A DNA stretch of 64,000 nucleotides from Deltaproteobacteria bacterium (GTDB lineage Bacteria > Myxococcota_A > Polyangia > GCA-2747355 > JADLHG01), in assembly GCA_020848905.1 (NCBI GenBank), contig JADLHG010000083.1, positions 146,169-210,168 of the forward strand. Reading direction: 5' to 3'. This document shows, in pieces, positions 49,852 through 58,503 of this stretch; the first letter of the stretch is position 1, and each line of letters begins with the position of its first letter. The notes beneath the pieces are model-generated. The model was not told where the DNA came from. It made no database searches and was given only the letters and a program-made list of their open reading frames with translations. The position numbers and the translations under genes were made by a program.

Positions 49852-51239
49852 GGTTTCGGCGACGGCTGGTTCTGATCCAGGTCGCGGGCGTGGGTGTCGT
49901 GGCCCTGGTGGTGAGCCTCTCTCACCGGCAGTTTCGACACGTGGCGGTGCCGCTGATGGAGCAGGGCCTGGCGGCGCAGACCCGTGCGTGCGTCCAGGCC
50001 CTGGCCTCCGTGGCGGACGTGGGTCTGGCCGCCGACGATCGAGCTCTGCTGCGCGCGCAGCTCCGGCTGTGCCAGGTGGACGAGCAGGCGAATCCGGACC
50101 TCGCCTTCGTCGCCATCCTGAACGCGCGGGGCGTTCCCCTGGTGCAGCTGGGCACCGTGCCGCGCGGCCTCCGGGTCACGAGCGTCCGCGGTCAGCCGGT
50201 GCTGGAGCGCTCCGCGCGGGCCTATCGCGCGCACGCCGGGGTGCTGCTCGAGGGCGTCCCGCTCGGCAGCGTATGGGCCGAGCTCCACACGGGGCGCGTC
50301 GAGGAGGCGCAGCGGCGCGCGGCGCTCCTCCGCACGGCGGCTCTCGCGTTCACCGCGGCCTCCGGGCTCGCGGCGGTGCTCTTCGCCCTCCACCTGGTCA
50401 AGCCGCTGCGACAGATGATCGCTTTCGTGCACCAGGTGGCGCGGGGCAATCTGGAGGCGCACCTCGCGGTCCGGGCGAGCGACGAGCTGGCCATTCTGGC
50501 CGTGGACCTGAACCGCATGACGGTGGAGCTCGCCCGGTCGCGCGAGCAGATGGTGCAGGCCTCGAAGATGGCCGCGGTGGGGCAGCTCGCCGGGGGCGTG
50601 GCGCACGAGATCAACAACCCCCTGGCGGTGATCCTGGGTTTCGCGCAGAGCGTCTGCCAGCGGCTCCCCGAGGACGACGCGCTCTCCTTGCCGCTTCGAT
50701 CTATCGAGCGCGAGGCCAAGCGCTGCAAGGCGCTCGTGTCCGACCTGCTCGCCTTCTCGCGCAAGTCCACCGGGCTGCGACAGCCGACGCAGCTCTCGGC
50801 GCTCGTTGTCACGACGGCGAGCCTCATCGAGCATCAGGCCCGCCTTCAGGGGGTGCAGGTACGGCTCGACTGTCGGGAGGGATTGCCCGAGAGTCTCGTC
50901 GACGCCAACATGCTGCAACAGGTGCTGGTGAATCTCTGCAACAACGCGATCGACGCCATGCCGAGCGGGGGCGAGCTGACCCTGGCCACGCGGCAGACCC
51001 CGGCCGGCGACCTCGAGATCACGGTGCGCGATACGGGTGCGGGCATACCGCCGGAGATCCGTTCGCGCATCTTCGAGCCCTTCTTCACGACCAAGCCGGT
51101 GGGCAAGGGGACGGGGCTCGGCCTCGCTCTGGCCTACGAGATCGTGCAACAGCACGGGGGCCAGCTCGTCTGCGAGAGCGAGCTGGAGCGCGGGACGGCG
51201 ATGATCGTGACTCTGCCGGCGCTTCGGAGTCCGGCATGA
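49848..51239 (+). CDS. Membrane sensor histidine kinase
   Basis: The GTG at 49848 overlaps the previous TGA (GTGA). Of 463 residues, a first membrane helix lies at about 7-24 and a periplasmic part of about 130 residues follows. A second helix is at 163-183 ([18 protein letters not shown]), then HAMP, then an H-box at H253 ([15 protein letters not shown]). The ATP-binding domain is complete: [15 protein letters not shown] (N-box), DTGAGIPPE (G1), [18 protein letters not shown] (G2). The short periplasmic loop with a beta pattern ([18 protein letters not shown]) is a possible contact for the PstS-like protein. It should be the active kinase of the operon. The next gene overlaps its stop (ATGA). 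Confidence 0.88.
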   Translation: MRFRRRLVLIQVAGVGVVALVVSLSHRQFRHVAVPLMEQGLAAQTRACVQALASVADVGLAADDRALLRAQLRLCQVDEQANPDLAFVAILNARGVPLVQLGTVPRGLRVTSVRGQPVLERSARAYRAHAGVLLEGVPLGSVWAELHTGRVEEAQRRAALLRTAALAFTAASGLAAVLFALHLVKPLRQMIAFVHQVARGNLEAHLAVRASDELAILAVDLNRMTVELARSREQMVQASKMAAVGQLAGGVAHEINNPLAVILGFAQSVCQRLPEDDALSLPLRSIEREAKRCKALVSDLLAFSRKSTGLRQPTQLSALVVTTASLIEHQARLQGVQVRLDCREGLPESLVDANMLQQVLVNLCNNAIDAMPSGGELTLATRQTPAGDLEITVRDTGAGIPPEIRSRIFEPFFTTKPVGKGTGLGLALAYEIVQQHGGQLVCESELERGTAMIVTLPALRSPA

Positions 51240-52990
51240 GAGACGGGCCTGCCGCAGACGCCGCGCCGCGCGCGCACCTCCTCGTCGTGGACGACGAGCG
51301 CGGGATCCGCGACCTGCTGGCCTACGAGCTCGGCTACCAGGGCTACGCGGTCGTCACGGCGGAGAACGGGGCGGAGGGGTTGGCCTGGGCCGATCGTCAG
51401 CACTTCGACCTCGCGCTCTGCGACGTCATGCTGCCCGGCACGACGGGGCCCGACATCTTGCGCGGTCTGCGGCAACGCCAGCCCGAGCTGCAGGTCGTGA
51501 TGGTCACGGGCTACCCGAACAGCCAGGTGGCGCTCGAGTGCTTGCGCCTCGGCGCGTTCCATTACCTCGGTAAGCCGTTTCTGCACGACGAGCTGAGCCT
51601 CGTGCTGGCGCGAGCGCTCGAGCGCGCGGAGCTCGAGGCGGCGCTGCGCGTGCAAGCGGAGTGGGCGCGCATCGCGACGGCGCTCAGCCCGTGGGCTCGC
51701 GTGGAGCGCCTGGTGGACGAGGCGCCGCGGTGGCTGCACTCCGACGGGGTGGCGCTCGTGCGACCCGGGAGCGGCGGAACCTGGGAGCTCCTGAGGTCGG
51801 CCCCGAACGGACGGGGGCCCGAGCCCAGGCAGTGGCTCGGGCTGGCCGAGGCCACGGCGCGCCATACGGACCACGCGCCCTTCGTCGTGCCGGAGATCTC
51901 GGCCTGTCCGGCTGCGATCGGCGCGCCCGAGCCGCCGCTCGAGGGAGGGGCGCTGGTGCAGTCGCTTCGGGGGCCGGACTGGGAGATCGGCCGGCTCCTC
52001 GTCTGGCGCGGCCCGGGACGGATCCGTTTCAGCACGCACGATGCCCGCCAGGTGCGCAGCCTGGGCTCGGCGCTGGCCCTCGCCGTCGACAACGCCACCC
52101 TCTACTCCGCCCTGACCGAACGCATGACTACCCTCAACAACCTGCACGACAGGCTGGCGCGAGCGGAGCGCCTGGCGGCGATGGCGCGCCTGGCCAACGG
52201 CGTAGCCCACGAGATCAACAACCCCCTCGGGGTCATCGAGCTGCAGCTCTCGGCGCTCGAGGAGCACGTGGAGGTCTACCGACGCCTGTGGGGGCTATCG
52301 CGGCGGGCCGCGGAGCGCCTCGCTCTGCTGCCGGACGACGCGTCGCGCGAGCTCGCGGCGGCGCTGAGCGCCGTGGGCACGCCGAGCGGCGTTTCCGAGG
52401 CTCTGCTCGGCGAGGACGCCGAGGGGTGCGTACGGGCCTGCCGCGAGAGCGCACGCCGGATCGCGTCGGTCGCGCACAGCTTTCACGACTTTGCCGCCGG
52501 CTCGCCGGCCGGCACGCGCGCGGTGGTGGATCTGTGCGAGGTCGTCCCGGAGGCCCTGACGCGCGCCGGTCTGTCCGCCGCGGCCTGCCGGCTGGAGGAC
52601 CAGTCCTCCGGCGCCGTCCTCGTCCGTGCGGAGGCGAGCGAGGTGCGACGCGCGCTGGCCGAGATCTTCGGCTTCCTGCTGCGATGGGGGGCGGCGAGGG
52701 GCCTCGACCCCTCCCACGTCGGCGTGGTGGTGAGCGCGAGCCAGGAGGTGTCGACCCTCCGCTGCGAGCATCGCGCGTTGTTTGTGGAACCGCAGGCCCG
52801 CAGTCGATTGCTCGAGCCGGGTCTGGAGATGAGCGGACCTCGGGTCGAGGGTCCCGTGCGGCTCGACCTGAGCCTCGGTCTGGCCGCTCACCTCCTGCAG
52901 GCCAACGGCATGCAGCTCTCGGTGGACGTCCAGCCGGAGGCCCCTCTACGCTTCCTCGTGCAGTGGCAGAGCAGGGAGATCGTCCCATGA
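51236..52990 (+). CDS. Receiver-GAF-histidine kinase with degenerate ATPase domain
   Basis: This 584-residue soluble protein starts with a receiver (VVDDERG; D63; K113 in YLGKPF). A GAF-like domain lies at about 140-290, and then the H-box H325 ([15 protein letters not shown]) with helices. The domain after it (420-584) is in the place of HATPase but has no N-box Asn (ALAEIFGFLLRWG) and no DxGxG, and the tail GLAAHLLQANGMQLSV only vaguely echoes GLGLA. It probably cannot bind ATP normally. It may act as a phosphotransfer or scaffold protein between the membrane kinase and the next kinase. It overlaps both neighbours by ATGA. Confidence 0.82.
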   Translation: MRDGPAADAAPRAHLLVVDDERGIRDLLAYELGYQGYAVVTAENGAEGLAWADRQHFDLALCDVMLPGTTGPDILRGLRQRQPELQVVMVTGYPNSQVALECLRLGAFHYLGKPFLHDELSLVLARALERAELEAALRVQAEWARIATALSPWARVERLVDEAPRWLHSDGVALVRPGSGGTWELLRSAPNGRGPEPRQWLGLAEATARHTDHAPFVVPEISACPAAIGAPEPPLEGGALVQSLRGPDWEIGRLLVWRGPGRIRFSTHDARQVRSLGSALALAVDNATLYSALTERMTTLNNLHDRLARAERLAAMARLANGVAHEINNPLGVIELQLSALEEHVEVYRRLWGLSRRAAERLALLPDDASRELAAALSAVGTPSGVSEALLGEDAEGCVRACRESARRIASVAHSFHDFAAGSPAGTRAVVDLCEVVPEALTRAGLSAAACRLEDQSSGAVLVRAEASEVRRALAEIFGFLLRWGAARGLDPSHVGVVVSASQEVSTLRCEHRALFVEPQARSRLLEPGLEMSGPRVEGPVRLDLSLGLAAHLLQANGMQLSVDVQPEAPLRFLVQWQSREIVP

Positions 52991-55092
52991 ACGCGCACGA
53001 CACGCCGGAGAGCGGTGGCGGCGTACTGGTGATCGACGACGAGCAGGGGATGCGCGACATGCTCGCCTTCACGCTGCGCGAGCAGGGCTACAAGGTGGCC
53101 GCAGTGGCGCGCGCCGCCGACGGTCTGGCGCATCTCGAGCGCGAGGCGGTGGACGTGGTCATGCTCGACGTGATGATGCCGGAGGTGGATGGAGTGACCG
53201 CGCTCCGGCAGATCCGGCACCGCCACCCCGAGGTGGAGGTGATCATGATGACCGGCTACGCGACGATGCAGAGCGCCGTCGAGAGCCTGCGCCTCGGCGC
53301 CGCGGACTATCTGAACAAGCCCTTCGAGCTCGATACGCTCAAGCAGGTGCTCCGGCGCGTGATGGATCGCAAGCGGCTGAGCTCGACCATCGCCCTCTAC
53401 CAGGCGGGGCTCGCCATCTTCGGCATTCGCGAGCCGGTGGAGCTTCAGCGACGTATCGTGGAGCTGGCCATGCGGTCCCTCGCGGCCGACGACGCCTCGC
53501 TGGTCCTCGTGGATGCGGCGGGCCGTCTCCGCCTCGTCTACTCCCACGCCCTGCACGGGTCGCGCCCGCCCGCTGAGCCGACGCCGATCGAACGCGGGGT
53601 GGCGACGCGGATCGCGGAGCTCAGGCAACCCGCGCTGATTCACGGACCGCTCGACCGCGACCCTCGGTTCGCGGACCTCCCCGGCTCCGAGGACGTGGTC
53701 TCGAGCATCGTCTACCCGCTGGTGCGCGAGGGGGCGCTCCTCGGCGTGCTGAACATCAATCGCGGCGAGCGCCGCGAGCCCTTCGGGCCGCACGATTTCC
53801 AGCGGGCGACCGTGCTCGCGTCGCAGATTGCCCTCTCCATCGAGAATACGCGCCTCGTCGCCGAGCTCGCGGACCGCGTGCGCGACCTCTCGCTGGCGCA
53901 GGGGCAGCTCGTGCAGGCCGAGAAGATGTCCACCGTGGGCCAGCTCGCCGCTGGCGTGCTCCACGAGATCAACAACCCCGCGACCTACGTGGTGGCGAAC
54001 CTCGAGCAGCTCGGCAACCACCTGGAGGTGATGCGGCAGGTGGTCAGTCACGCGGCAGCGTCGGAGGCTCGCCCCGAGGAGGACGCGTGGGCCGGCGTCG
54101 GACGACTCGAGGCGCTCGTGGCCGACGGGCAGGCGCTCGTGGCCGAGTGCGCTGAAGGGGTGGAGCGCATCGTCGAGATCGCGCGCGACCTGCGCTCCTT
54201 CGCGCACGTGGGGGAGCGCAGCAGCCGGCGATTCCCGCTGGCCGAGGCGGTCCAGAGCGCGCTCCGGCTGGCGCGAAACCAGCTCCGACAGCACGCCCAG
54301 GTGAGCTCCACGCTCGACCCGCTCGCCCAGGTCCAAGGGAACCAGGGGCAGCTCTCGCAGATCTTTCTCAACCTGCTCATCAACGCCGTGCAGGCGCTCG
54401 AGGGGCGGCCGTATCACCAGTCCTTGATCGACGTGGGACTCGTGGGTCGCGACACCTGGGTCGAGGCCTGGGTCCGGGACAGCGGCCCGGGAGTGGACCC
54501 CGCGGTCAGGCCGCGGCTCTTCGAGCCGTTCGTCACGAGCAAGCCGGTAGGCCAGGGGACGGGGCTCGGCCTCTCGATCGCGCGGGACATCGCGCGTCGA
54601 CACGGCGGAGACCTGATGCTCACCAGCCAGCCCGGCGAGGGGGCCTGCTTCACGCTGCGCCTGCCGAAGGCCGAAGCCGGGGCCGCGGAGGTGCGTCCTC
54701 CGTCGGGGGTCCAGACGGTGCTCTCCCTGCGGCCGATGCGCCTGTTGCTCGTCGAGGACGACGCGTCGCTGGTGGGGCTCCTGCAGCGCACGCTCGGGGC
54801 GCGGCACGAGCTCGTCGTGGCGGACGGGTGGGAGGTCGCGCTCGAACGACTCGGAGTCGGTGACGGGCCCGACGTGGTGATCTGCGACCTGGAGCTCCCG
54901 GGGATGGGGATCACCGCGTTTCACGGTGAGGTCAGCCGCCGGTTTCCGCGGCTCGCGGAAGGCTTCATCACCATCGCGCGGGGATTGCTCAGCCCCGAGG
55001 CGCAGCTCTTCACCGCGGGGCGCACGCACCGACTGCTCGAACAGCCGTTTCAGCTCAAGGAGCTGCTGGTGCTCCTGGCGGAGCTTTCCTAA
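52987..55092 (+). CDS. Receiver-GAF-histidine kinase-receiver hybrid protein
   Basis: ATG 52987 overlaps the previous stop. The 701-residue protein reads as an N-terminal receiver (VIDDEQG, D61, K111), a GAF domain at about 140-290 (LVREGALLGVLNINRGERRE), then H326 (AAGVLHEINNPATYV). The HATPase domain is intact (NLLINAVQALEG, DSGPGVDP, GTGLGLSIARD). A second receiver covers about 580-701 (LLLVEDDASLVG; D in VICDLELPG). In this last receiver the conserved Lys position reads LEQPF, so Lys is replaced by Gln, which usually weakens phosphorylation-driven switching. No output DNA-binding domain is present anywhere in the operon, so the output is to another protein or through a diffusible partner. 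Confidence 0.88.
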   Translation: MNAHDTPESGGGVLVIDDEQGMRDMLAFTLREQGYKVAAVARAADGLAHLEREAVDVVMLDVMMPEVDGVTALRQIRHRHPEVEVIMMTGYATMQSAVESLRLGAADYLNKPFELDTLKQVLRRVMDRKRLSSTIALYQAGLAIFGIREPVELQRRIVELAMRSLAADDASLVLVDAAGRLRLVYSHALHGSRPPAEPTPIERGVATRIAELRQPALIHGPLDRDPRFADLPGSEDVVSSIVYPLVREGALLGVLNINRGERREPFGPHDFQRATVLASQIALSIENTRLVAELADRVRDLSLAQGQLVQAEKMSTVGQLAAGVLHEINNPATYVVANLEQLGNHLEVMRQVVSHAAASEARPEEDAWAGVGRLEALVADGQALVAECAEGVERIVEIARDLRSFAHVGERSSRRFPLAEAVQSALRLARNQLRQHAQVSSTLDPLAQVQGNQGQLSQIFLNLLINAVQALEGRPYHQSLIDVGLVGRDTWVEAWVRDSGPGVDPAVRPRLFEPFVTSKPVGQGTGLGLSIARDIARRHGGDLMLTSQPGEGACFTLRLPKAEAGAAEVRPPSGVQTVLSLRPMRLLLVEDDASLVGLLQRTLGARHELVVADGWEVALERLGVGDGPDVVICDLELPGMGITAFHGEVSRRFPRLAEGFITIARGLLSPEAQLFTAGRTHRLLEQPFQLKELLVLLAELS

Positions 55093-55128
55093 GCGTCCGC
55101 CGCGACACCCGCGTCGTCGGCGGGGTCC

Positions 55129-55611
55129 TCAGTTCTCCGAGACGACGGTGGGCAAAGACGCCCCGCTCGCCGTCGCGACCAGGCGGCTGATCGCCGCTGC
55201 GACCTCGGGCGTGACCTCGAGGAACTGGCAGCCGAACCCGACCCCCTCCACGGCGTGAACCACGCGGGACTTGATGCGCAGCGGAGGCCCGTTCTGGGTC
55301 ACGAGCTTCAGCATCACCAGCGCGTCGATGGGGGGGCGACGCGCCGCGAGGACGAAGACCCCCCGGTGCCCCACGTCCTCCGTGGTGGCCCAGAAGGGCT
55401 CGAGGCTCGCCGCCATGGGCACGACGAGCACGTCGGCGGGCATCTTGTAGCGGGGCGTGAGCCGCCGACTGCCGATTCCCGGCAAGGTCTTCTCGCGGTG
55501 TGCTGACTTCGGACCGGGTTTTTGCTCGTCTCCAGGCATCCTGCGCGGGTCCTTCGAGCAGACATCGTCGGGCCATTCCTCGGCCCACTGCACGTTTCCC
55601 TGTCGGTACAT
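55129..55611 (-). CDS. PilZ-domain protein
   Basis: PilZ domain at the C-terminal 110 residues: RRLTPRY (the c-di-GMP RxxxR-type motif), TEDVGHRGVFVLA (DxSxxG-like, with His for Ser), then LKLV...LRIKSRVVHAVEGVGFGCQF. PilZ domains bind cyclic di-GMP and act on motility or exopolysaccharide. The N-terminal part, with MYRQG and an acidic Pro-rich stretch, is not conserved. I chose ATG 55611 because AGAGG lies about nine bases upstream; ATG 55539 or 55716 are also open, so the start is uncertain. The gene converges with the kinase operon, 36 bases from its stop. Confidence 0.75.
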   Translation of the reverse strand: MYRQGNVQWAEEWPDDVCSKDPRRMPGDEQKPGPKSAHREKTLPGIGSRRLTPRYKMPADVLVVPMAASLEPFWATTEDVGHRGVFVLAARRPPIDALVMLKLVTQNGPPLRIKSRVVHAVEGVGFGCQFLEVTPEVAAAISRLVATASGASLPTVVSEN

Positions 55612-55897
55612 ACGCAGCAACCTCTGCCCTCTGATGAGAAAAGTTGAGGTCCCAGGCCGACCGTCGAGCTCTCCCGGCGAGCTCGCGGCGTGGCCGGAGC
55701 TAGCAAAGCAATCCATGTGCCCGGCGCGCGGGCCAACGGATCTCGCGAGGTTCGCGCGCGCACCGCTCGGAAAACTGAGCCCCCGTTGTGCCGCTGTGGA
55801 CAGAAGTTACCGCTCGGGGCGGGCCCCCTTCACGCGCGGGGCGTGCAAGCCGATGCCAAACTTGCCTAGGTGCCCGGCATCTCGTAGGTTCGGAGCC

Positions 55898-58282
55898 ATG
55901 TTGCCTGTATACCGCCGTTGCTCGACCCCTCTTGCCACCTGGTCACTCGCCCTGCTCGTTTCCGTGGGCAGTGGCTGCTCGAACCGATCGTCGTCGACGA
56001 CGGAGCCGACGCCTCCGGCGCTTAGCATCCGCAACGCCTCGGCCTCGGCCCGTAAGGACCCGAACCCCCAGAAGGGCGCGCCGGCCGCCGCACCGGGCAA
56101 AGCCGAGCCCAAGGGGGCGCCCACCTCGCCGCCCGAGGAGCGCGTGGCTGCCGCATCGGGGAGCGAGCTGCGCACGGTCTTTTCGCTCGGGGACAACCGG
56201 CTCCTCGCGCACCTCGTTCGGCAGGGGGGGCTCGCGATCCCCCTCGGCCACCCGGGCGTTGCGAAATACCTGAATTTCTCGCGCCCGTGGAACCCGTGGG
56301 AGGCGAACCGCCGCGAGGACGGGCGCCGCGTGGCGCTCGCGACCCGGAGCGTGACCTGGCTCAGCTTCCCGCTGACGGCGGCGCAGGCCAAGGCCTCGAC
56401 GCTGACGCTCAGCCTGAAGAGCCCCGCGGCCCAGGTGCTGCGTGTGTCGGTGAACGGGGGCCGCCCCGAGGGGGTGAAGCTCACGGCAGGCTGGCAGCGG
56501 GCCACGGCGCAGCTTCCGGCGGGCGGGCTCAAGGCCGGGGAGAACAAGCTCACCTTCACCTGGGGCGCGGGGGGACGCATGGGGGGCACGCGCGCTTCCG
56601 CCGCCGTGGAGTGGCTGCACCTCGGCTCGACGCCTCCCGGCGAGAGCGAGCCGATGGAGCCGGCTGCTCCCGGGGGCCTCTCGCTCCCCGCGAACGGGGG
56701 CCTCGCCTACTACGTCTTCCCTTACAAGGGGGCCAAGCTCCGGCTGCGCTACACGGCGCCGCCGGCGGACCGCGCGTGCGACCCGGTCGTGACCATGATC
56801 CCCGAGGGGAAGAGCCCCTCGACCGCGCGGCTCGAACCGGTGCGTCCCGGGGCCCCCGCGGAGCTCGTGATCGATCTCGCGCCGATGACCGAGCAGGTGG
56901 GGCGCCTCGAGCTCACCGCCACCGGCGCGCGCTGCCAGGGGCTGACGCTCACCGACGGGGCGATCGTGATGCCCGGCCCGCAGAGGACGCTCTCCCGCGT
57001 GAAGCCGCCGAAGAACGTCCTCTTCTGGCTCATCGACAACGCGCGCGCCGATCGCTACAAGGTCTACAACCCGAAGACCCGCGTCGAGGCGCCGGTGATC
57101 GAGGAGCTCGGCAAGACCGGCACGGTCTTCACGCGCGCCTACATCGCGGGGACCGAGTCGCGCGTGAGCCACGCCTCGATCTGGACCGGGCTCTACCCGC
57201 GGCAGCACCGCTTCATCGATCCGAAGGCCAAGCTGGCGCCGAGCTTCTTCACCATGCCCGAGGGGGCGAAGAAGGCCGGGCTCTACACGGCGGCCTGGGT
57301 CGCGAACGGCTGGATCAGCAAGTTCTGGGGCTTCGGCGAAGGCTGGGACTACCTGCGCAACACGCTGCACCAGGGGGGGGGCCTGTCGGGCAAGGACCTC
57401 GCTGACCACGCCATCCAGTTCATCGGCGAGAAGGGGGGCAAGCGCTTCTTCGTCTACGTCGGCACGATTGACGTGCACGTCTCGTGGCGCGCGCGCGAGC
57501 CGTGGCTCTCCAAGTACCACCCCGAGCCCTACAAGGGGCCCTATCAGAAGGCGGTCTGGGGCAAGGACGTGGAGAAGATGGCGGGGGGAAAACAGGTCAG
57601 CCCGGCCGACAAGAAGCGCATCCTGGCGGTCTACGACAGCACCGTCTCGTTCAACGACGCGCAGCTCGGCCGCGTGCTGAAGGCGCTCGAGGCGAAGGGG
57701 ATCCGCAAGGACACGATGGTCGTCGTGACCGCCGACCACGGCGAGGAGCTCTGGGACTTCGGCCGCATCGGGCACGGGCACTCGTGTCGCAATCCGCTCG
57801 TGGCCGTGCCCTTCATCGTCCACTACCCGCCGCTCTTCGGCAGCGGCGTGCGCGTGCGCGAGGGCGTGGACGTGCTGTCGGCGATGGGCACCATCTTCGA
57901 CGCGCTCGGCGTGCCGCTCCCCGAGAACGTGCAGGGAGCGTCGCTCATGCCGCTCGCGCAAGGCGTGGAGGGCGGCTACCCGCGCCCCGCCATGGCCACG
58001 CAGTACGAGCTCGCCCACACGATCCGCCTCGAGGACTACAAGCTCTGGGTGGGGGGCAAGGGGGAGCCGACGCTCTTCGACCTGGCCTCGGCCAAGGGCG
58101 AGCGCGACGACATCTCCGCCCGGCAGCCCACGGCCACACGCTGGCTGACCGACGCGCTCAGCACCTTCCTCATCTATCAGACGCGCTGGCGGCAAGCCCG
58201 CTGGGGCGTGGCCTCGAACCTGCGCGCCGCGATGGCCGAGGACCTCGAGCAGGGCAAGGGCCCCGGGCCGATCAAGCCGTAA
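55898..58282 (+). CDS. Sulfatase/alkaline phosphatase-superfamily lipoprotein, non-canonical active site
   Basis: ATG 55898 opens a lipoprotein signal (LLVSVGSGC). Residues 30-75 are low-complexity Pro/Ala/Lys. A beta-rich part with carbohydrate-binding-like strands (residues 90-370) precedes the alkaline phosphatase-fold domain, which starts at NVLFWLIDNARADRY near residue 380. The nucleophile region reads S421-R-V-S-H425-ASIWTGLYP, where sulfatases have C/S-x-P-x-R: Pro and Arg are both changed, so formylglycine maturation is not expected. The late metal motif is normal (VVTADHGEELWDFG, then GHGHS). I infer a phosphate- or sulfate-ester hydrolase or transferase of altered chemistry, on the cell surface. 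Length is about 794 residues. It is monocistronic. Confidence 0.75.
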   Translation: MLPVYRRCSTPLATWSLALLVSVGSGCSNRSSSTTEPTPPALSIRNASASARKDPNPQKGAPAAAPGKAEPKGAPTSPPEERVAAASGSELRTVFSLGDNRLLAHLVRQGGLAIPLGHPGVAKYLNFSRPWNPWEANRREDGRRVALATRSVTWLSFPLTAAQAKASTLTLSLKSPAAQVLRVSVNGGRPEGVKLTAGWQRATAQLPAGGLKAGENKLTFTWGAGGRMGGTRASAAVEWLHLGSTPPGESEPMEPAAPGGLSLPANGGLAYYVFPYKGAKLRLRYTAPPADRACDPVVTMIPEGKSPSTARLEPVRPGAPAELVIDLAPMTEQVGRLELTATGARCQGLTLTDGAIVMPGPQRTLSRVKPPKNVLFWLIDNARADRYKVYNPKTRVEAPVIEELGKTGTVFTRAYIAGTESRVSHASIWTGLYPRQHRFIDPKAKLAPSFFTMPEGAKKAGLYTAAWVANGWISKFWGFGEGWDYLRNTLHQGGGLSGKDLADHAIQFIGEKGGKRFFVYVGTIDVHVSWRAREPWLSKYHPEPYKGPYQKAVWGKDVEKMAGGKQVSPADKKRILAVYDSTVSFNDAQLGRVLKALEAKGIRKDTMVVVTADHGEELWDFGRIGHGHSCRNPLVAVPFIVHYPPLFGSGVRVREGVDVLSAMGTIFDALGVPLPENVQGASLMPLAQGVEGGYPRPAMATQYELAHTIRLEDYKLWVGGKGEPTLFDLASAKGERDDISARQPTATRWLTDALSTFLIYQTRWRQARWGVASNLRAAMAEDLEQGKGPGPIKP

Positions 58283-58503
58283 CGAGACCTCGGCGGCGCT
58301 TCCTGCGCGGCGGCGAGGGGGGCCGGCCAGCCATCGGGCCTGGCGATTCCACCCGGCGGGGCTACCGCCACGGGCCCACCGCCACATCGCTCTGTATTCC
58401 TTGGTAATGCACCTGCTCGGACCGCGATCTCCGAGGGCTCGCCTGCGTGGCCCGTCGCTTGCACGGGTTCCTCGCCGGTATTCTGCGAGGAGCCCTTTAC
58501 GCC

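Noticed and set aside
55361..55372. CCCCGGTGCCCC resembling the repeat core
   Set aside because: It lies inside the PilZ coding region, lacks the flanking AATCAA-type tail and has no GGGG arm.
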